6,097 bases of DNA from Candidatus Zixiibacteriota bacterium (GTDB lineage Bacteria; Zixibacteria; MSB-5A5; GN15; FEB-12), in assembly GCA_030619345.1 (NCBI GenBank), contig JAUXBO010000160.1:1-6097 (forward strand), written 5' to 3'. Positions 5,509-6,097 of this stretch are shown in pieces; the first letter of the stretch is position 1; every line of letters starts with the position of its first letter. The translations under genes were made by a program, and so were the position numbers. Under the pieces are notes generated by a model. The model saw nothing but the letters and a program-made list of their open reading frames with translations. It made no database searches and was not told the DNA's origin.

Positions 5509-6097
5509 TTATCGTAGCAGGATCATCTTGCGTGAATGGCTTTCATCGCCAACTCTGAGGCGATAGAAATAGAGACCGCTGGCGGCCGGTTGCCCATCCT
5601 GATTTTGGCCGTCCCAGATTACTGTATGAAAGCCGGCAGAAAGCGACTCACGGTCTATCAGCGTGCGAACTCGTTGACCGAGGATGTTGAAAAGATCGAG
5701 AGTCACCTTGCCACATTTAGGAAGAGCAAACGCTATGCTCGTTTCCGGGTTGAACGGGTTGGGATAGTTCTGTCGCAGCGCAATTCGAGTAGGCAGCAAG
5801 CTGCGTTCATCATTAGTGACGTCGGTTGGAAGTAACAGGATATAGTCGATCAGGTGTCGGGCATTGATCGGATTCATATACCAGAGATGAAAACCGAACA
5901 GGTAAGTGACGGCGCCTCCGTATTCGGTAAGAACTCCTACCGGTTCGCCTTCAATTCTCGATGAAGCCGGAAACTGTGACCGAAAGAGATGACTTGTGGC
6001 TGCGGAATCACGTGGAACAAAAGTCGAGACAGCTGGAGCGTAGCCCTCGGGCCAGAGCGACAGAAGAAACGGAGTGAAAAAACCTTCGGGGTATTGA
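5509..6097 (-). CDS. Secreted protein with FlgD-like/Por-type C-terminal sorting module, 5'-truncated
   Basis: Only the last 195 residues are visible. The frame is open without a stop to the right edge, so the true start is beyond 6097; the ATG at 5877 is internal (Met74 of the visible part). Visible residues 1-90 form the end of a larger domain, with VGVLTEYGGAVTYLFGFHLWYM and NARHLIDYILLL. This resembles the last strand and helix of a glutamine-amidotransferase-like Rossmann domain seen in some exported proteins, a tentative comparison. After a linker, residues 108-195 are a C-terminal beta-sandwich module: QNYPNPFNPETSIAFALP, VTLDLFNILGQRVRTL, AGFHTVIWDGQNQDGQPAASG, LYFYRLRVG and a final KMILLR. 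Modules of this type (FlgD Ig-like, also called type A T9SS sorting domain) direct export and cell-surface attachment in the Bacteroidetes and related phyla. The protein is therefore probably extracellular. No firm terminator follows its stop. Confidence 0.9.
   Translation of the reverse strand, partial: QYPEGFFTPFLLSLWPEGYAPAVSTFVPRDSAATSHLFRSQFPASSRIEGEPVGVLTEYGGAVTYLFGFHLWYMNPINARHLIDYILLLPTDVTNDERSLLPTRIALRQNYPNPFNPETSIAFALPKCGKVTLDLFNILGQRVRTLIDRESLSAGFHTVIWDGQNQDGQPAASGLYFYRLRVGDESHSRKMILLR

Noticed and set aside
1..6097. CRISPR array, tRNA, rRNA or insertion sequence
   Set aside because: No regularly spaced direct repeats, no tRNA-like cloverleaf, no rRNA-like stretch and no transposase motifs were found on reading the window.

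Overview
The window (about half GC) carries five protein-coding genes, two of them cut by the window edges. It looks like a chromosomal fragment from a bacterium of the wider FCB-like assemblage, such as a Zixibacteria, Marinimicrobia or Ignavibacteria type lineage. That placement is an inference. It rests on a secreted protein ending in a FlgD-like/Por-type C-terminal module with the 'NYPNPFNPET' signature, on two predicted lipoproteins, and on a prohibitin-like protein carried on a lipoprotein signal. No rRNA or other firm taxonomic marker is present.

Layout, left to right. (1) 1-1731, plus strand: most of uvrB, the DNA-damage-recognition helicase subunit of nucleotide excision repair. About 90 N-terminal residues, including Walker A, lie upstream of the window. 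(2) 1780-2667, plus strand: an unrecognised lipoprotein close behind uvrB and probably read through from it. (3) 2674-2761: two GTAG-headed hairpins in inverted orientation, with the architecture of a REPIN (a REP doublet). (4) 2917-3732, plus strand: a lipoprotein-type SPFH/prohibitin-like protein with a strong Shine-Dalgarno and a candidate promoter. A hairpin terminator follows it and reaches the edge of the convergent gene's stop codon. (5) 5380 down to 3790, minus strand: a compact unit of a HicB-like/DinB-like fusion gene and an ATP-grasp ligase that overlap by 8 nt. It is preceded by a candidate promoter and a 17-codon micro-ORF whose stop overlaps the fusion gene's start as ATGA. (6) 5509 to beyond 6097, minus strand: the C-terminal part of a secreted protein with a C-terminal sorting module. 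Its reading frame is open to the right edge, so its start is outside the window.

The most unusual part is the minus-strand unit. A HicB antitoxin fold is fused to a DinB-type four-helix bundle that keeps a possible His metal triad (H141, H210, H214). It is coupled to an ATP-grasp enzyme of the glutathione-synthetase/RimK-like kind, and no HicA toxin is visible. DinB-fold enzymes often act in thiol-dependent chemistry and ATP-grasp enzymes make amide or peptide bonds, so a small-molecule or peptide modification role is possible. The sequence alone does not show it. No stretch of more than 300 bases is without a gene.
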